59,594 nucleotides of DNA, taken from the NCBI GenBank assembly GCA_017541035.1, contig JAFXZW010000109.1:1-59594 (forward strand), in the 5' to 3' direction. Under the pieces are notes generated by a model. It saw nothing but the letters and a program-made list of their open reading frames with translations. It did not search any database and was not told the DNA's origin. The stretch is from Eubacterium sp. (GTDB lineage: Bacteria; Bacillota; Clostridia; Lachnospirales; Lachnospiraceae). Positions 1-8,442 of the stretch are shown here, in pieces. Numbering within the stretch: the stretch's first letter is position 1; each line of letters opens with the position of its first letter. The translations under genes were made by a program, and so were the position numbers.

Positions 1-1
1 G

Positions 2-574
2 CTGGTTCCCTGGAGCAAGGTCGGAAATAAGGACGGTACCCATCCCGACAACCCCGGCCATCAGCTGATCGCCCACCTCCTTACATCCTATTACAGGCGG
101 GTTCTCTCTGAGATCAATACGGCAAAGCCGGAGGAATACACCGTTCCTCCTCTCTCCGATTCCATGACCAGATGCCGTTACCTGAACGGAGATATCCTCT
201 ATTCGGATGAGCTGACACCCGATACGGCCGAGGGCTTTACCGCAGTGTCTGTCACGGGAATCCTTTCCTCCGACAAAGGCTGGAAGACCACCTCCGCCGG
301 CAGCATTTCCTTCACCGTTGAGGCCCAGGAAATCGGTGTGATCTGGCTGCAGAAAAACTCAGATCCTAAAGGGACCTGTGCGGATTATGAGCTTTTCATC
401 GACGGCGAATCCAAAGGAATTCTGAAGGGTGCCGCCACCTCCTGGGGCCCGCATCTGGAGTATAAGTCGGAAATCCTCGGCGATACCGCCGCTCCCCACA
501 CCGTTTCACTCCGCCCTGCAGCGGACAGCACGGGAACCGACTTTGAAATTCTGGGAATCGGAATATCCAAATGA
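2..574 (+). CDS. SGNH/GDSL-type hydrolase, C-terminal part (5' end outside window)
   Basis: The reading frame is open from the first bases of the window to TGA at 572-574, so the start lies upstream. Near its beginning it reads DGTHPDNPGH, which fits block V of SGNH/GDSL esterases (the catalytic Asp and His as D-x-x-H-P). About 135 further residues follow and look like a beta-rich accessory domain (alternating hydrophobic strands, no membrane segment). Members of the family are usually secreted or cytoplasmic carbohydrate/acetyl esterases; the substrate cannot be told from this piece. The catalytic Ser and oxyanion residues are off the window, so the assignment rests on one motif. Confidence 0.6.
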   Translation: MVPWSKVGNKDGTHPDNPGHQLIAHLLTSYYRRVLSEINTAKPEEYTVPPLSDSMTRCRYLNGDILYSDELTPDTAEGFTAVSVTGILSSDKGWKTTSAGSISFTVEAQEIGVIWLQKNSDPKGTCADYELFIDGESKGILKGAATSWGPHLEYKSEILGDTAAPHTVSLRPAADSTGTDFEILGIGISK

Positions 575-630
575 TTTTCCCTGTTCCAAACCGGCATCAA
601 ATGAAACATATGGTAAATGCCATGTGAAAA

Positions 631-639
631 TGATATACT
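631..639 (+). promoter_or_regulatory. Extended -10 promoter candidate for the ATP-grasp gene
   Basis: TGATATACT is an extended -10 (TG-n-TATACT) 34 bases before the ATG at 673. No good -35 lies at the proper distance, which is common for extended -10 promoters. Confidence 0.35.
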
Positions 640-672
640 GATAGATACCAATCACAAAAAAAGGAGTCCGAT

Positions 673-1692
673 ATGAGCAAAGCAGGTTATCTCTTCCGCG
701 TTCTGAAGGGCGGAAGCTTCAAGCGTTTTAAGGATGTTGTCGTGAGAACACACGAGAAATGCGGGCAGAACAATGTCAAGACCGTACTGGATATGCTGTG
801 GTGCTTCGTGCGCTACGGAGCCGGGGTGCATGATTATCTGATCTTCGCCTTCTACGATATGAACGGCCGTCAGCGCAACACCTACATCACCCGCCTCCGG
901 AACAAGCGGATGCTGGAAATGGTCAATGATGAAAGCAAGTCCTACATTTTCAACCGGAAGGATGTCTTCAACAAGCTTTACAAGGATTTTCTGCACCGGG
1001 ATTTCCTCTGCGTGGAGGATATGACACCGGAGAATTTTGCCAGGTTCATGGAGAATAAGGATGTGATCTTTGCCAAGCCCTCCACCAGTGAGAGCGGCAA
1101 GGGTATTGAGAAGCTGAAGAAGGCTGATTTTGCATCCGTTGAGGCAATGTACGATTACATCCGGCAGCCGGAGAAGGATTTCGGCGTACTGGAGGAAGAG
1201 ATCAGGCAGCATCATGATCTGGCGACTCTCTATCCCCTTTCCATCAACACCTACCGCATCGTCACACTGCTTGTGGACGGTAAGGCTCACTATGTCTATG
1301 GCGTGGCGAAAATGGGTAACGAGGGCAAATTCGTGGATAATCTTGAGAACGGTGGCTTAGGCTGCCCCATCGATCCGAAGACCGGTAAAATGTGCGGCGT
1401 TGCTCACACCTCTCCTCTGATCAACTACGATACACACCCCTATACCGGCGTAAAGCTGATCGGCTATCAGCTGCCCTATGTACGTGAAGCGATCAAGCTG
1501 TGCCTCAAGGCGGCACATGTTACTCCCGAGGTAGGCTATGTCGGCTGGGATGTGGCCGTAACCGAAGACGGACCGATCCTTGTCGAAGGCAACAACTATT
1601 CCGGCTACGATTTCTGGCAGCTGCCGGAATGGACGCCGAACAAGAGAGGTCTGTATCCCTACTTCCGGAAGATGATCAAGGGATACAAATAA
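673..1692 (+). CDS. Sugar-transfer-associated ATP-grasp family protein
   Basis: A 339-residue cytoplasmic protein. The start is supported by AGGAG seven bases upstream of ATG. The C-terminal half shows the ATP-grasp pattern: a strand-acid motif around residues 170-200 (EEEIRQHHDL, then INTYRIVT) and a metal-binding end, VGWDVAVTEDGPILVEGNN, near residues 289-307. This matches the ATP-grasp family often found with capsule or exopolysaccharide genes (sugar-transfer-associated ATP-grasp). ATP-grasp enzymes ligate a carboxylate to an amine or thiol through an acyl phosphate; the substrate here is unknown. It follows an SGNH hydrolase in the same direction, which would fit surface-glycan modification, but this is inference. 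Confidence 0.65.
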   Translation: MSKAGYLFRVLKGGSFKRFKDVVVRTHEKCGQNNVKTVLDMLWCFVRYGAGVHDYLIFAFYDMNGRQRNTYITRLRNKRMLEMVNDESKSYIFNRKDVFNKLYKDFLHRDFLCVEDMTPENFARFMENKDVIFAKPSTSESGKGIEKLKKADFASVEAMYDYIRQPEKDFGVLEEEIRQHHDLATLYPLSINTYRIVTLLVDGKAHYVYGVAKMGNEGKFVDNLENGGLGCPIDPKTGKMCGVAHTSPLINYDTHPYTGVKLIGYQLPYVREAIKLCLKAAHVTPEVGYVGWDVAVTEDGPILVEGNNYSGYDFWQLPEWTPNKRGLYPYFRKMIKGYK

Positions 1693-1697
1693 CGCAT

Positions 1698-1735
1698 CTC
1701 TGTCATTCTGAAGGAGTGCAGCGACTGAAGAATCT
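1698..1735. repeat. Dispersed GTCATTCTGA-type intergenic repeat
   Basis: Reads TGTCATTCTGAAGGAGTGCA then GCGACTGAAGAATCTCA. The same motif family occurs in reverse at 10990-11017 (GAGATCCTTCGCTTCGCTCA, then GGATGAC), and a short version lies near 43868-43886. It resembles the GTCATTCTGAGCGAAGCGAA-type elements scattered through many Firmicutes genomes. Confidence 0.5.
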
Positions 1736-1752
1736 CATACTCTGAAAAGAAA

Positions 1753-1793
1753 AGAGAGGAAGAATCCCATCCGCTTAGGGATTCTTCCTCTCT
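1753..1793. terminator. Perfect 16-bp hairpin between convergent genes
   Basis: AGAGAGGAAGAATCCC (1753-1768) pairs perfectly with GGGATTCTTCCTCTCT (1778-1793) around a 9-base loop. It lies between two convergent genes. The A-rich bases before it give a U-rich tail in the minus direction, so it best serves the leftward ABC exporter and probably both genes. Confidence 0.75.
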
Positions 1794-1812
1794 TCGTCCG
1801 TCATAACATCAT

Positions 1813-3768
1813 TTACTGAACCGGCTGTTCCTCCTTCTTCTCACTTCTCTCCGGTTCCCGCCACACATTTTCTCCTTCGGTATAGCCGCTGTGCTTTACG
1901 CGGAAATGCTGTCTCCTGCGTTTACGCTCTTCTTCCTCCTCGTCAGAGCCATGGTTGAACTGGGTATTATATAGCTCCGTATAAACTCCCCCCAGCTTCA
2001 CCAGTTCACTGTGCTTTCCTCTCTCCACGATCTCTCCGTCCTTCACCACCAGGATCTCGTCCGCGGCAAGGATCGTCGAAAGACGATGGGCGATGAGGAT
2101 GCTGGTCCGCTCCTTAATAATGGGCTCGATAGCTTCCTGGATCTTATTCTCGGAAATGGAATCCAGCGCCGAGGTTGCCTCATCGAAGATCAGAAGCTTC
2201 GGATCCTTCAGCAGTACCCGGGCGATGGAGATCCGCTGCTTCTCACCGCCGGACAGCTTCAGGCCCCGATTTCCCACCATGGCATCCAGTCCCAGCTCCT
2301 GCTTCTCCACAAAATCATAGACATTTGCCCTCTTCAGAGCAGAGATCATATCCTCCTCCGTAGCCTCCGGGCACGCGTAGAGCAGATTCTCGCGGATCGT
2401 CCCGTTAAAAAGATAGGTTTCCTGGGATACCACGCCGATCTGAGCCCGCAGGAAATGCAGATCCAGCTGGCGCACGTCCACCCCGTCATAGGTAACGCTT
2501 CCCGCTCCCACATCATACAGACGCGGGATCAGATTGATAATGGTACTCTTTCCCGAACCGGAGGGGCCCACGATGGCAATACTCCGCCCGCTTTCCAGCC
2601 GGAAGCTTACATCCTTCAGAATCTGGCGTTCCTCATCATAGGCAAAATCCACATGTGAGAATTCCACTTCCCCGCGGGAGGTGGCCGGAATCAGTGCATT
2701 TTCCGCATTCTTCACTTCCACGGGCATGTCGAAATATTCAAAGATACGGGTGAACAGAGCCATGGAACGCATCCAGTCCACCTGAATATTCAGCAGGCTG
2801 TTCACCGGCATGTAGGTCTTTCCCAGCAGTGCCACCAGTACCGTAATATCACCCACGGAAATGTCACTGTCGAATCTCATCATCAGGATACCACCCGCCA
2901 GATAAAGAAGCATGGGGCCGATACTGGTAACCGTATTCAGAATAACAAAGAACCAGCGGCCGGCCATTCTTTCCCTGATATTCAGCTTCACCATGCGGCC
3001 GTTGACCTCTTTATAACGCTCATACTCCTTTCCCTCCCGGCCGTAGAGCTTTACCAAAAGCTGACCGCTGACGGAAAGCGTCTCATTTAAGATCCCGTTC
3101 ACCTCATCATTGGTGTCCTGCGCCTCCCGGGTCAGTGTCCACCGGGTCTTTCCGGCCCGCCGGGTTGGCAGCACAAAGAGCGGTATCACAGCGATTCCCA
3201 GAAGTGCCATGATCCAGTTTTTCTGAAACATGGCTATGAGCGCCACTACCAGAGTGATGGAGTTGGAAAGAATGCTCTTAAATGTATTGGTAATGACCGA
3301 TTCCACCCCGTCGATATCAGAGGTCATCCTGGTGATGATATCGCCCTGGTTGTTCGTGGTAAAGAAACGCTGCGACATGGATGTAAGATGCTGAAACATC
3401 TGATTCCGCATATCAAAGGTAATATGCTGGGCGATCCATGTATTAATATAGCTCTCCGCAACACCGATCAGATTCGAAGCCAGTGTCAGCCCCAGAGAGA
3501 GCGCAATATAAATGATCAGCAGCCTCAGGTCTCTTCCGATCAGGCCTTCATCTATGATCTTCCCTGTCAGAATCGCGGGAAGCATTCCCAGACTGGCAGA
3601 AATGACGATGGCCAGAAATGTGAGAAACAGCTGGAGTTTATACGGCTTCAGGTATGAAAAAACTCTGGCCAGCAGTTCTTTCGTGATCTTAGGCTGGCTT
3701 TTCTTCTCTTCCTCGGTCATGTATCGGCCACCCATGTGGCCTCCCGGACCATGTCCTCCCGGCGGCAT
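1813..3768 (-). CDS. ABC exporter, fused membrane and ATPase domains (homodimer type)
   Basis: A 651-residue half-transporter. The N terminus is Gly/His-rich (PPGGHGPGGHMGG) and precedes six membrane helices (about residues 40-330). The nucleotide-binding domain has Walker A GPSGSGKST, signature LSGGEKQR, Walker B with catalytic Glu (LLIFDEATSALD) and H-loop AHRLST, all canonical, so it can work as a homodimer. The tail is highly charged (DEEEEERKRRRQ). AAGGAGG precedes the ATG. It is the closest relative in the window of the two-gene exporter at 11-15 kb but stands alone. The substrate (drug, lipid or peptide) is not predictable. Confidence 0.88.
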   Translation of the reverse strand: MPPGGHGPGGHMGGRYMTEEEKKSQPKITKELLARVFSYLKPYKLQLFLTFLAIVISASLGMLPAILTGKIIDEGLIGRDLRLLIIYIALSLGLTLASNLIGVAESYINTWIAQHITFDMRNQMFQHLTSMSQRFFTTNNQGDIITRMTSDIDGVESVITNTFKSILSNSITLVVALIAMFQKNWIMALLGIAVIPLFVLPTRRAGKTRWTLTREAQDTNDEVNGILNETLSVSGQLLVKLYGREGKEYERYKEVNGRMVKLNIRERMAGRWFFVILNTVTSIGPMLLYLAGGILMMRFDSDISVGDITVLVALLGKTYMPVNSLLNIQVDWMRSMALFTRIFEYFDMPVEVKNAENALIPATSRGEVEFSHVDFAYDEERQILKDVSFRLESGRSIAIVGPSGSGKSTIINLIPRLYDVGAGSVTYDGVDVRQLDLHFLRAQIGVVSQETYLFNGTIRENLLYACPEATEEDMISALKRANVYDFVEKQELGLDAMVGNRGLKLSGGEKQRISIARVLLKDPKLLIFDEATSALDSISENKIQEAIEPIIKERTSILIAHRLSTILAADEILVVKDGEIVERGKHSELVKLGGVYTELYNTQFNHGSDEEEEERKRRRQHFRVKHSGYTEGENVWREPERSEKKEEQPVQ

Positions 3769-3794
3769 ATGGCATCCTCCTTACAACTTATTTG

Positions 3795-3886
3795 GGTTTT
3801 GCGCCCTCCCTTTCTGCGGTTTTGCGCCATCACTTTTTGAGGTTTTGCCCCATCCCTTTCTGCGGTTTTGCTCCCTCTCTTTGTTC
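3795..3886. repeat. 23-bp tandem repeat, four units
   Basis: Units start at 3795, 3818, 3841 and 3864, each opening GGTTTTG followed by a C-rich stretch and a T-rich end. The period is exactly 23 bp. The unit is the head of the longer element that follows: a fifth, diverged version reads GGTATTGCCCCCTCACTTCG just before the second long copy. It sits directly 5' of the ABC exporter start. Confidence 0.8.
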
Positions 3887-4030
3887 GGCGGCCCGTCGCG
3901 GTCGGCGCGATTCCGGTTTCATGACTTCGTCATGAACGCGCTTTCTGTGGTATTGCCCCCTCACTTCGTTCGGCGGCTCGTCGGTCGGCGCGATTCCTAT
4001 TTCATGACTTCGTCATGAACGCGCCTCCCT
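3887..4030. repeat. Two copies of a GC-rich hairpin element (ATGACTTCGTCAT family)
   Basis: The two copies cover about 3887-3945 and 3970-4030. Each contains GTCGGCGCGATT, then TTCATGACTTCGTCATGAA, then CGCGC. The inner arms form a TCATGAC-TTC-GTCATGA hairpin, and the outer GCGCG/CGCGC bases extend the stem. Two further copies lie at 13078-13232, also just 5' of an ABC exporter gene. The stretch 3769-4184 has no gene: it holds the 23-bp array, these two elements and the HIT promoter. Confidence 0.75.
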
Positions 4031-4035
4031 CATCC

Positions 4036-4064
4036 TTGACACGTCCGGACACATGAAGTAACAT
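4036..4064 (+). promoter_or_regulatory. Promoter candidate for the HIT gene
   Basis: TTGACA at 4036-4041, 17-bp spacer, TAACAT at 4059-4064. The leader to the ATG at 4185 is about 115 bases. Confidence 0.5.
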
Positions 4065-4184
4065 AGAATCGTCCGATCCGGCGTCCTTTGGGGAACCGTC
4101 GGAATAACCTGTGATCCGGCGCATTCTGCATAATTGAAACCATCATGTCCACTGCGCCTCTGCCATTCAGAAAGGAATTAAGAA

Positions 4185-4604
4185 ATGATCAAAGACGACT
4201 GCATTTTCTGTAAGCTTGCAAACGGGGTATTCCCCACAAATAAAATCTATGAAGACGATGACTTCACCGTGATCCTGGACGCGGCACCCGCATCCCGCGG
4301 TCACGCCCTGATCCTTCCGAAGCAGCACTGTGACAACCTCTATGTTCTGCCGGATGAGATCGGTGCCAAAGTGATGCCCGTAGCAAAGAAGGTCGCTTCC
4401 GCCATGAAGAAGGCCTTGTCCTGCGACGGTGTCAATGTCGTACAGAATAATGAACCCGCTGCCGGCCAGACCGTGTTCCATTTCCATGTTCACGTGATCC
4501 CACGTATGGAGAAGGATCACATGGGCCTGGTATGGAAACCCGGTAAACCGACAGATGCAGAGCAGGCTGAGACCTGCCGTATCCTCTCGGATGCAATGAA
4601 ATAG
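4185..4604 (+). CDS. HIT family nucleotide hydrolase
   Basis: A 139-residue protein of normal length for the histidine-triad family. The zinc-like N-terminal pair DCIFC and the catalytic triad HFHVHVIPR (about residues 98-106) are both present. AAAGGAA lies 9 bases upstream of ATG. HIT proteins hydrolyse AMP-linked nucleotides (AMP-NH2, AMP-lysine, ApnA) in the cytoplasm. It is monocistronic, with its own promoter and a strong terminator. Confidence 0.92.
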   Translation: MIKDDCIFCKLANGVFPTNKIYEDDDFTVILDAAPASRGHALILPKQHCDNLYVLPDEIGAKVMPVAKKVASAMKKALSCDGVNVVQNNEPAAGQTVFHFHVHVIPRMEKDHMGLVWKPGKPTDAEQAETCRILSDAMK

Positions 4605-4686
4605 ATTCCAAATGTGTACCACATTGATTGTATACTAAAACCGGCTTTGCGAAAAGTAGCAAAATGCTCCGCATTCGCTTAAATAT

Positions 4687-4740
4687 AAAAACGATCCTGT
4701 TCCCGCCTCTCCTATGGAGATCGAAACAGGATCGTTTTTT
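4687..4740 (+). terminator. Rho-independent terminator of the HIT gene
   Basis: AAAAACGATCCTGTT (4687-4701) pairs with AACAGGATCGTTTTTT (4725-4740), ending in a T run. It can work in both directions and also faces the convergent small gene at 4780. Confidence 0.85.
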
Positions 4741-4779
4741 ACTCATAACCTCGTTCCCGGAGTTTGAGAATCAAACCTG

Positions 4780-5037
4780 TTATTTTACCCAGCAATGCCA
4801 GTCCGGTGCCTTCGGTAACGGCTCACCCTTAACAGCTGCCTTGATCGCCCGGAAATGAACTCCGATCAGGAATCCAAAGCAGATCAGCAAAAGGCCCTTA
4901 AAGATCCGGCATATACAGCAACACTTGCAGCATTTCTTTTCACCGCACTTCTCCTTCTTGCAGCACGCCTCTTCCTTAAAACACTCCTCAGCGGCAGCAG
5001 CCTCTTCCGCACAACAACACTTCTTCTCGTCACTCAT
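4780..5037 (-). CDS. Cysteine-rich small protein with one hydrophobic segment
   Basis: An 85-residue protein starting MSDEKKCCCAEE. The start at 5037 is chosen because AAGGAGG lies 9 bases upstream; an in-frame extension to 5172 has no such support and runs into a repeat. It has about 15 cysteines, most in the first 45 residues as CCC, CC and C-K-C-C-C-I-C clusters mixed with Glu and Lys. A hydrophobic stretch (IFKGLLLICFGFLIGVHF, about residues 45-62) follows, then a basic tail. The pattern suggests a membrane-tethered metal-binding or redox protein. The function is unknown. It lies next to thioredoxin reductase and thioredoxin on the same strand. Confidence 0.65.
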   Translation of the reverse strand: MSDEKKCCCAEEAAAAEECFKEEACCKKEKCGEKKCCKCCCICRIFKGLLLICFGFLIGVHFRAIKAAVKGEPLPKAPDWHCWVK

Positions 5038-5070
5038 GTTTCGATTCCTCCTTGTGAATGATATAATGAT

Positions 5071-5190
5071 ACCGGGGTCAAAAGGTATTTTGCCTTGATG
5101 ATTCTCAGCACGCACACTGCGTGTGCAATGTGCTGCGAGAACCCTCACGGCTCCCGTCATTTTGCTGTACAAAATGACTACGCCATCCTG
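5071..5190. repeat. Dispersed structured repeat, copy 1 (GTCAAAAGGTATTTTGCC family)
   Basis: Begins with GTCAAAAGGTATTTTGCC at 5077-5094. A hairpin with CAGCAC and GTGCTG arms follows, then CTCACGGCTCCCGTCA and an ATTTTG/CAAAAT hairpin. Copy 2 is at 8443-8560 with the same order of blocks. Both copies sit between the stop codon of one leftward gene and the start of the next. Confidence 0.75.
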
Positions 5191-5232
5191 AACTATGCTT
5201 TCCTATCCGAACTCCACAGGTGTGAAGGTTCT

Positions 5233-6138
5233 CTAACCCAGATACTGACAGGCGGCAAGAGCTGCCACTGCTCCGTCACTTGCGGCGGTGGTCAGCTGAC
5301 GGACTGTCTTCGTCCTGCAGTCGCCTGCCGTGAAAATGCCGGGAGTCTTCGTCCTGCAGTCTTCTCCGGCTGCGATATATCCGGCGCCATCCAATTCCAC
5401 CAGGTCCGCGAAAGCCCGGTTATCCGGTTCCTGACCGATGGCGATAAAAAGGCCATCCACCGGGATTTCCTTCTTTTCCCCGCTCAGCTTATCCGTCACT
5501 TCAACAGCGGAAAGCTTCGGTTCTCCGATCAGCGCCGTTACTGTTGCATTCAGAACAAATTCCACATTTTCCTTATTCCGGAGCGTTTCCAATATCGCCG
5601 GCTCCCCGCGGAAACCCTCTCTTCTGTGGATGATCGTAACCTTGCTGCAATAATTGGAGAGGAACAGAGCATCCTCGAGAGCTGTATTTCCTCCGCCATT
5701 TACTGCCACGGGTTTTCCCTTGAAGAAGGCTCCGTCACAGGTTGCGCAATAGGAAACGCCCCTTCCGGTCAGCTCCTCTTCTCTTCCGATGCCGAGATGT
5801 CGATTCTTCGCACCGGTTGCAAGGATCACGGCACGTGCCTTGTACTCCACGCCTCCCGTTGTCGTCACTTTCTTCATCTCGCCATCCGTCTCCAGCGTTT
5901 CAGCCCGGTCAAAGACGATCTCCGCTCCCAAAGCGGTCGCCTGCTCATACAAAGCCGTAGCAAAATCAAAGCCCGATATTTTAGCGATTCCGGGATAATT
6001 CTCCACTTCCGGAGTATTTACGATCTGTCCGCCATAGGTAAAGGCCTCCAGTACCAGTGCGGTTTTTCCGGCTCTCTGTACATAAATCGCTGCGGAAAGT
6101 CCCGCCGGACCGGCTCCGATAATGATCACATCTGCCAT
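5233..6138 (-). CDS. trxB: Thioredoxin-disulfide reductase
   Basis: 301 residues, a normal length. FAD-binding GAGPAGLSAAIY is at residues 8-19, the redox pair is SYCATCDG near residue 134, the NAD(P)H motif GGGNTALEDA is near residue 153, and the C-terminal FAD motif GIFTAGDCR is present. It transfers electrons from NADPH to thioredoxin in the cytoplasm. GGGAGAGG precedes ATG. Its partner trxA lies 107 bases upstream on the same strand, so the two are probably co-transcribed. Confidence 0.95.
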   Translation of the reverse strand: MADVIIIGAGPAGLSAAIYVQRAGKTALVLEAFTYGGQIVNTPEVENYPGIAKISGFDFATALYEQATALGAEIVFDRAETLETDGEMKKVTTTGGVEYKARAVILATGAKNRHLGIGREEELTGRGVSYCATCDGAFFKGKPVAVNGGGNTALEDALFLSNYCSKVTIIHRREGFRGEPAILETLRNKENVEFVLNATVTALIGEPKLSAVEVTDKLSGEKKEIPVDGLFIAIGQEPDNRAFADLVELDGAGYIAAGEDCRTKTPGIFTAGDCRTKTVRQLTTAASDGAVAALAACQYLG

Positions 6139-6245
6139 ACGCTACCTCTCCCATCTCTGATTTTCCCGTGAAGACTGATAGGCTCTTCGCCTTGCGCAGC
6201 CTTACGGGAAATCTCCTTCTTTTCTTACTTTAAGCCGCCTCCCGG

Positions 6246-6554
6246 TCAGCCAACAAACTCTGCGAGCTTCGGCTTCGGCTGGAAGCCTACCGAACGTCTT
6301 ACTTCCTGTCCGTTCTCGAAAAGGATCAGGCAGGGGATGGAGCTGATGCCGTATTTTACTGCATAACGCTCTGCATCATCCACATCAATTCCGACAAATT
6401 TCACATCTTTTTTCTCCTCGGAGAGCTGCTCCACTACCGGGGAAAGCATCTTGCAGGGTCCGCACCAGGAAGCCCAGAAATCCACAAGAACCTTGCCTTC
6501 TGCCTTCTCAACAACTTCTTCAAACTGATCTTCTTTAATCTGTAATACTGCCAT
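6246..6554 (-). CDS. trxA: Thioredoxin
   Basis: 102 residues with the WCGPC active site in FWASWCGPCKML and the conserved cis-Pro segment (GISSIPCLILF). An extra Cys follows the cis-Pro (SIPCL), where many thioredoxins have Thr. GAAAGGAG lies 7 bases before ATG. It reduces protein disulfides, using TrxB encoded directly downstream. Confidence 0.95.
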   Translation of the reverse strand: MAVLQIKEDQFEEVVEKAEGKVLVDFWASWCGPCKMLSPVVEQLSEEKKDVKFVGIDVDDAERYAVKYGISSIPCLILFENGQEVRRSVGFQPKPKLAEFVG

Positions 6555-6708
6555 ATTGGTCTCCTTTCTTTCGTGCTGTTACGCACCCTCTTGCTTCGTT
6601 CCTCAATGTGATTTCAAGTTAGTAACTATCCGCCTAACCTTCAATATAGATCACGAATCCTTTACCTGCAAAGCCCGACAGATTCTTTCAGAATAATACG
6701 TGGAGTTC

Positions 6709-7170
6709 TCAGTCAGGCAGCTTGTCCGATGCCGGAGTACCGTCTACATTTCCAAGCACCAGGTACAACAGACGGTACAGCTCGGCTGCATCTGCCGGGG
6801 AAAGCTTCACACACTGTCCCATCCTCGCCGGAATCGTAACCGCCTGCTCCTTCAGCTTCTCACCCGCCTCCGTAATCTCTACCACGAGATTCCTTTCATC
6901 CTCCGTAGACCTGTGCCGAGAGATATATCCCTTCTGCTCCAGCTTCTTCAAAACAGGCGTTAATGTCCCGGAATCCAGGTAAAGACACGCTCCCAGTTCC
7001 TTAACATTCGTTCTCTTCCGTTCCCACATCACCATCATGGCAATGTATTGTGTGTAGGTGAGATCCAGTTCATCCAGATACGGCTTGTACCTTCGAACGA
7101 TCTCCTTTGAACAGGCATATAGCGGAAAACAAAGCTGATTTCCTAATTTTAAGCAGTCGTACGACTCCAT
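6709..7170 (-). CDS. MarR-family peroxide sensor (OhrR-like)
   Basis: 153 residues with a central winged helix (NVKELGACLYLDSGTLTPVL, then a DERN wing near residue 95). The N terminus has LCFPLYA with Cys14, the position of the peroxide-sensing Cys in OhrR (LCFALYA in the family). One-Cys OhrR proteins leave DNA when this Cys is oxidised by organic hydroperoxide. No ohr gene lies next to it; the likely targets here are its own promoter and perhaps the thioredoxin or flavodoxin genes. A matching operator-like palindrome overlaps its promoter (7215-7226). Confidence 0.85.
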   Translation of the reverse strand: MESYDCLKLGNQLCFPLYACSKEIVRRYKPYLDELDLTYTQYIAMMVMWERKRTNVKELGACLYLDSGTLTPVLKKLEQKGYISRHRSTEDERNLVVEITEAGEKLKEQAVTIPARMGQCVKLSPADAAELYRLLYLVLGNVDGTPASDKLPD

Positions 7171-7214
7171 GTCCTGCGTCTCTCCTTCCGTGTTACTGTC
7201 GTCTGTGCTATTTG

Positions 7215-7257
7215 ATTGTTTACAATTTAATTATAGCCTATTTTTTTGTTTTGTCAA
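7215..7257 (-). promoter_or_regulatory. Promoter and OhrR-type operator of the MarR gene
   Basis: Read on the minus strand: TTGACA (7252-7257), 16-bp spacer, TATAAT (7230-7235), then ATTGTAAACAAT (7215-7226) at the expected transcription start. ATTGT-WW-ACAAT closely resembles the core of OhrR operators (AATTGTATACAATT in Bacillus). The placement fits steric autorepression. Confidence 0.7.
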
Positions 7258-7318
7258 GTATTTTCGATCATCCTTTTTCTATTCCTGAAAGACTTTATTT
7301 CAGGAATATCATATTTCT

Positions 7319-8422
7319 TTAATCCGTGCAGACAGGATGAAGCATTTCCATAAGCTGGTCTTTTTTTCCAAAGAGAACGCAGCCGCCCTTATGATCATCT
7401 TGCAGCAAACCTCCGTCGATCATCGCCCGGAATAATTTTGATTTCAATGCATCACGAAGGGACGTATCCCTTACATTGGTATCGGAGAACGGTGAAAATG
7501 GACAGGGTTCCGCGCCTCCATGGGAATTAATATGAAAAAACCCCCTTCCGGCTGCAATACACCCTCCGGAGCTTTTTTCATCTCCCGGAAAGGAAACAAA
7601 TACCATCTCCTGATGTTCTCTCCGAAGACGTTCCATTTCCATGCTCAGATATTCCCTCTCTTCATCACCCGGAGCAAGCTCCGCTTTCTCCTCCGTTACC
7701 GGAACGAACTCGACATAAATGACTGCCTTGCACCCTTTTTCCGACAGGTTAGCGATAAAGCTTTCCGATGCAACCTCCCGATAATTCTCTGTGGTGACTG
7801 TCACAGAGGCCCCAAAAATCAGTCCTCTTTGCATAAGCTCACCCATATTTGCCATGAGCTTATCATAGACGCCTGCTCCTCTTCTGGTATCCGTAATCCT
7901 TTTTTCGCCCTCAATGCTCATGATTGGAATGATATTCCGGCATCGGTCAAAAAGCTCATAATAGCTTTTATTCATAAATGTTCCGTTCGTAAAAACAGGA
8001 AAAAGGATATTCTTCTTCTCTCCCGCAGCTTCTATCACCTTACGACGAAGCAAAGGCTCCCCACCTGCAAGCAGGATAAAGCTGACGCCCAGCTCTTCCG
8101 CCTCTTCAAATACCCTCCTCCAATCCTGATCCGTCAGCTGGTTGATGGGGGCAGCATCAGTCGTTGCATGATTATGTCTTGAATAACAGCCTTCGCAATG
8201 CAGATTACAGCTGCTCGTAATACTTGCGATCAGAAAAGGAGGTATATGTTCACCCTTTTTCTCCATGGCCGTCCTTTTTCCGGAAGCTCTTTTGCTTGCC
8301 GCGGCAAACCTTGCCATGTAAGCACTCTCCCGTGGATTTCGAATGGTTGCTCTCAAAGCATCCTTCACAATCCGCTCCACTCCCCTGGTCATATATTCCT
8401 GAATATCAAATGCAGCTTCCAT
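7319..8422 (-). CDS. Radical SAM/SPASM-type protein
   Basis: 367 residues. The radical SAM cluster motif is CNLHCEGC (CX3CX2C) near residue 72, followed by the SAM-binding strand ILLAGGEPLL. The C-terminal part has further cysteines (CIAAGRGFFH, then AEPCPFSP, then GGCVLFGK), consistent with a SPASM or twitch-type auxiliary cluster. Such enzymes often modify peptides or assemble cofactors, but no precursor peptide is visible nearby. The flavodoxin gene just upstream on the same strand could supply electrons. The start has GAGAAGGG upstream. Confidence 0.8.
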   Translation of the reverse strand: MEAAFDIQEYMTRGVERIVKDALRATIRNPRESAYMARFAAASKRASGKRTAMEKKGEHIPPFLIASITSSCNLHCEGCYSRHNHATTDAAPINQLTDQDWRRVFEEAEELGVSFILLAGGEPLLRRKVIEAAGEKKNILFPVFTNGTFMNKSYYELFDRCRNIIPIMSIEGEKRITDTRRGAGVYDKLMANMGELMQRGLIFGASVTVTTENYREVASESFIANLSEKGCKAVIYVEFVPVTEEKAELAPGDEEREYLSMEMERLRREHQEMVFVSFPGDEKSSGGCIAAGRGFFHINSHGGAEPCPFSPFSDTNVRDTSLRDALKSKLFRAMIDGGLLQDDHKGGCVLFGKKDQLMEMLHPVCTD

Positions 8423-8442
8423 ATCATAACCCTTCTCACGAT

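Noticed and set aside
5095-6171. 358-residue rightward frame over trxB
   Set aside because: Antisense shadow of thioredoxin reductase, without a ribosome-binding site or domain.
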